Shown: piece by piece, positions 59,855 through 64,000 of the stretch | Layout of the letters: the number at the start of each line of letters is the position of its first letter | Position numbering within the stretch: position 1 is the first letter of the stretch | Source: Apoda limacodes | Lineage: Eukaryota; Arthropoda; Insecta; Lepidoptera; Limacodidae | Assembly (NCBI GenBank): GCA_946406115.1 | Contig: OX291542.1 | Location: 3,434,959 to 3,498,958 of the forward strand | Length of the DNA: 64,000 bases | Direction: 5' to 3' | Notes under the pieces: model-generated | Database searches by the model: none | Told to the model about the DNA's origin: nothing | What the model saw: only the letters and a program-made list of their open reading frames with translations | Position numbers and translations under genes: made by a program

Positions 59855-62800
59855 GTAAGTTAACTTCGAGCAAAACTTCAAGATATATGATTATTCCCGT
59901 GAAATATAGCTTTAAGCTTTTTCAATTTTTTTTAATTAAGTCAATTGTGTGAAACGTACTAGATTTCATTACTAATGTTAAATCTCTTCTTCTCTCTCTA
60001 GTTCAATCTTTGACTAAGCAAAAATATCATAAACTTTTTATTGATAATATAAGTAGGTTTATTGCCATGACATACAAATCGATTAAGGAAAAAACGTGAA
60101 ACTGAATATTGAAATCAAAATTGAGAGGGGGAGGGGGGTCATATAGTTATTGTATATATTCATATGTTTTCTCAATCGATATTGGCTTTTTGATTTTCTT
60201 ATGTACGTATTATTCTTATTAGGCAAATAATATTATTACTATTTCAAAATGTTGGATTTCAAAATTAGTACTTGCAATACTTCTCTAAAATACATAGTTT
60301 TCGAGAGTTGTTTTGAAAGTATATTTACACCTATGTGTATGTTATACTTACGCGCGCTCCAGTTAAACTAAACATTATTAGGTATATCAAAAAGGACATA
60401 TTGATCAATTTAGCAATTTAAAATTTATGTTTGGCAATGCAAAACCTACAATTGTTTTTCTAATTCCGGTGGACTCTAATTGAAATAATGTTAATCCAAT
60501 GGTTCTGACAAATTCGTAAATTACCCTACATACTGTTGTATGATGATACTAAATGGTAGTTAAAGTAGGTTACTTAACTTATAGGTATGTTATTTAAATA
60601 AAAATAAGTTTTTTTTTATTAACCTACGCATAAAGCTCGTTAGTCTTTCACCTACTTTAACAAAATTACTATGCAGACCAATTTCAGTCCTCTACCGCAT
60701 TTAGCACGATAAAATGCATGAAAAAAAAATCCCTGGTGTAGTACACTGGTGCTGGTGTATTTGACAATTATTCTTAAATGAATTGTATTATGTTTAAGAG
60801 GTTCAATAATGAGATAAGGATTTAAGACAACAGGCTTCCTATGATTCTAATTTTAGACAGAGACTTTCTTTAGTCATATTAACTACTATTCATAACATTA
60901 ACTGAAATAGTTGAAATTAACTTTGTCCACGTATCTTGAGAATGGCAAGGCAGATTTTAGATTTTTTAATAAAGGTATATATTGTATGTCTTATTAAATT
61001 TCACGTTTTTAAAATAGTTTTAAGTACTCTATTTTATTATAACTTTGTATGATATTTTGACTGAAGACGCAAAAACAAATAGCGAATAATACAAAAAGGA
61101 TGGTAACTGCTGCAATGTGTAACACACCGTCTACAACTCAGACGCGTCGACGATTGGAAAAGGATTTCAAAATGTTTTTATGCCTATATCTACTGACGCC
61201 GACAGTTAAAGAACATGACAAAACAAGACTACACGTTGTGTTTTAGACTGATTAATTTAAGGCATAACATTTTAATTTTAGTTTTTTACTCACTTCAAAA
61301 CTTAAGATTATTATAACAATAATAAATAAAATATAAAAAAATTGCAATGGTAGAGATTTTTATTATTTAGCTTCACATTTTACTGGATGATGGGATGGAC
61401 TAAGTCGCTATTTAATATTTAATATACATTGAGTATTAAGGAAGGTTACGAAAGGATATTTAGAAGGCTTCAATGACTCGGGTTTGTAATTTCTGTACCG
61501 CCCGTGTTACACACAACGTTTTTCATCACATTTACGAGTAAATAAATAAACTCACTGAAGTAACGGAAACAGAAGTATAAAAAAACAACACCTTATAGCG
61601 GTATCGCGATAATTTATGAATTCAGAAATTAAAACTTGGAATTGAAACAGAAAGTGGTTTAATAAATATTTGATAGAATAGACAAAGTACATAAAACGCG
61701 CGCGTGCGCACAGAACAAGTTTCATATGTCATTATCGCCCATAGGTTCTCTGGACGCCCGCTTTACCTTAAGTAAAGTAAAATTTACAAAGAATAAGCCC
61801 GTGGTAGTAATAAAGGTCATAGCACCTTCTTCAGCTGCTAGCAATAACACTGTTTACGAGTAAGTGTGATGAAAAAAAAAACTATTTAAATCTAATATAA
61901 TAAAGCTAAAGAGTTTGTTCGTACGCGCTAATCTCTTAGACTACCAGTCGGATTGAAAGAATATTTTGACATTTGATAGCCTAATTCTGCGGAAGATTAT
62001 AAACTTAACTTCACGCTATAGTTATTAGGAGCTGAGAAGAAACTAACGTGGGTGAAACCGCTGAGAACAGCTAGTATATACAAATGTACATATATACACA
62101 TTTAGGTATAGCATTAACTTTTTTACTTTTTTAATCAAAAACTTTGAAGAGGCAAGGAACAGTTTTCTTTAAATTTTAATTGATTAAAAAACACCTGGCC
62201 AAGTGTGAGTCTTTTGGCACCGAGGGTTCTCTACAAACTTATTGTATGTAGATATTTTTCCATCATGAGATCAAGTATAAATAAATAAATAAAAACGAAT
62301 ATTTTTGGTTATTAAACACAACGCCGTCGGGCTCCAAAGTAAGCAACGCTTGTGTTATAGATACAAATACATATATATTACTTTTTTTTTGTAAATACAT
62401 ACATATCATACATAAATAAACCCAGACACATACAAATGTTCAGGACAAATACAAATGTTTATCACATAAATCTTTGTCCAGTGCGGAAATCGTACCCACA
62501 CCCTCTGCACTGCTACACCTCTATGCTGCGAGGGAGTCGCACAGGTTTATGTTTTAGTTATCAGTAATTTTTTTTTTTCTTTATTTGTGATGTTACATCT
62601 TGCCAAATTTGATAATATAGGTTAACGGGAAGTACTCCATAGGTTTTGATTTATTTGTGACACAATATGCGACCAAAATGACCGTGTTTTGGGCATATTT
62701 TTTAATGCATTGACTTAGAAGCTTTTTTTTTTTGACAACTTTATTTACCGTAAGCCTTTTTGATATTAATTTCAACTGGATATTTCCACGCATTCTTGAG

Positions 62801-64000
62801 TAAAAGGGTCTTGACAGACAGACAAACTTTTTTTAATGTGTTATTATTACTAAAAATAAACAAATTACACTTTTATCTCTCGGCGAACAATATACTATTT
62901 ACCTTGCTAATTTGACGCAAATAGACGCAATATTGTCTTGAAGCTACAATCCCATCCTTATCATCACATCCTTGTGTTAACTTAGATGTAGTTTCCACAA
63001 CCGTCTTTAATTTGTCGTTGTCGATCATTCCTTTCAGGCGAGCACAGGGTTAACTTTTAAATAAAAAGTTCCTAAGTATTCAAACTAATAACAAATAGTA
63101 TGTTCATTTGTAGTGTTTGCTTCGTTTATGTTGCGTGCCACTTGCGCCGCACTGCTACAACGACGGAACTCGTAATCCATAACTAGGTACAAAATCCTTT
63201 TCTTAGTACAAAGAGTCACACGCTAAAATACACCAGTTGGACTTTGAACAACAATTGAAGATGAACAAATATTTTGTGTGATAGGGATAGATATAAATTT
63301 CTCGCTTTTACGTTACAAAACTCCTGTTGCACTGTACACACACGTCAAAGTTGTGACGCGCACTGACATTATATTATTATTTGTAGTAAATTGTATATTA
63401 ATTTTTACTTACCTGTAATAGAGTTTAGTTTTCGTCTGTTGCTTCGAATCACAATTTTAATTACCGTGCCGCGTTCATGATAATCGTCGCTTTTCAAAAA
63501 ATTGTCTCTACCAATGACTTAAAAAAACAGACACGTCACGGCTTAAAACTACATCATATGCTATTGATAAAATTTCTGATGACGAATAGTTTGATAATTA
63601 ATCTTATCTCGTGCACTACTAAAGTCGCGCCATATAAGTTTGAATATGTTAAAAAACGAACTACATATTAACCATAATATTTTGTTTTTCTCATTAACAG
63701 TAGTGCCTTTCCCAGAAAAAACTCTAATATGAAAATAAATACCAAACAGTGACAGGCAAGCTTTAATCTAAGCAAGTGACAGAGTGTCATAAGTGACATA
63801 AAGCAAATAGGTTTTAGCTGCAGCGTTTTGAGATATTGACCTGAGTCAAGTTGCTAAATATATTTTTTTATACACAATTATGCTATTAAATTATTACTAA
63901 ATTATATTATTATTACGAAATTATGCTAAAGAAAAGTGATGCGTTTTCAATTTTTGTTTGAACCAGTTTAGATGAACAATATTTCGAAGTGAATTTAAGC
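59855..64000. other. gene-free right part of tandem unit 3 up to the window edge
   Basis: Same content as 34545-38697, with CTAG repeat at 61890-62074 and reverse SINE at 62391-62536. No gene seen. Confidence 0.5.

Larger units (their letters stand above)
51980..64000. repeat. 12-kb tandem unit, copy 3 (cut by the window end)
   Basis: Begins at GGTTCGAACCAAG and follows unit 2 with a few more differences than units 1 and 2 show between them. Examples are 'tatattaaagccc' for 'tatatgaaagccc' near 53845, a 1-bp loss in a T run near 54350, and 'atttaaatct' for 'atttatatct' near 61885. It carries an extra internal 1,025-bp duplication and ends at the window edge about 1.1 kb short of the expected unit end (about 65147). 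Confidence 0.95.

Overview
The window looks like AT-rich nuclear DNA of a moth or butterfly. It has small split genes with short exons, TATA plus TCA-type initiators about 31-35 bp apart, and GT-AG introns. It is also littered with repeat types typical of Lepidoptera: tRNA-derived SINEs, Jockey/CR1-like LINE remnants, mariner remnants, MITEs, and unclassified blocks ending in CTAG. The species cannot be named from the sequence. No prokaryotic or viral gene, rRNA, tRNA gene or CRISPR array was seen.

The only convincing host genes form one family of small secreted proteins that I do not recognise. Every member has a first coding exon of exactly 12 codons (a signal-peptide core ending in a phase-0 GTAAGT-like donor) and a second exon of 31 or 40 nt that completes the signal peptide and ends in phase 1. 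Next comes one exon of about 310-375 nt encoding a His/Gly-rich head and then a long tract in which nearly every second residue is Asn (G-N, D-N, R-N, K-N, S-N). Where visible, a tiny last coding exon of 5-6 codons ends in G-K-G-W or similar. Members are: one on the minus strand (2775-3838), one at 13122-15191, one at 19628-21587, and three nearly identical copies at 30208-31982, 42351-44125 and 54493-57292. A further paralogue is represented only by its promoter and first exon at 34509, 46652 and 59819.

Layout: 1-12.9 kb holds the minus-strand gene, several transposon fragments and a 2.3-kb foldback element with 554-bp terminal inverted repeats (9254-11563). 13-23 kb holds two plus-strand family genes. 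24.3-27.1 kb is a decayed Jockey-like LINE interrupted by the tail of another LINE. From 27694 to the end lies a head-to-tail array of a 12,143-bp unit (27694-39836, 39837-51979, 51980 to beyond the window), the copies differing by only scattered substitutions and 1-bp indels. Each unit carries a 73-bp minisatellite, one complete family gene, a mariner transposase relic, and the orphan promoter plus first exon. Unit 3 also has a private 1,025-bp duplication inside the gene's third intron.

The candidate novel system is therefore an expanding cluster of Asn-dipeptide secreted proteins, amplified very recently as 12-kb cassettes. The duplication also places a second family promoter and a splice-compatible first exon about 8 kb upstream of the next gene copy. 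Function is not evident: a structural secretion such as silk, a metal-binding secretion or an antimicrobial role are all untested guesses. The near-identity of the units means an assembly artefact must be excluded first.
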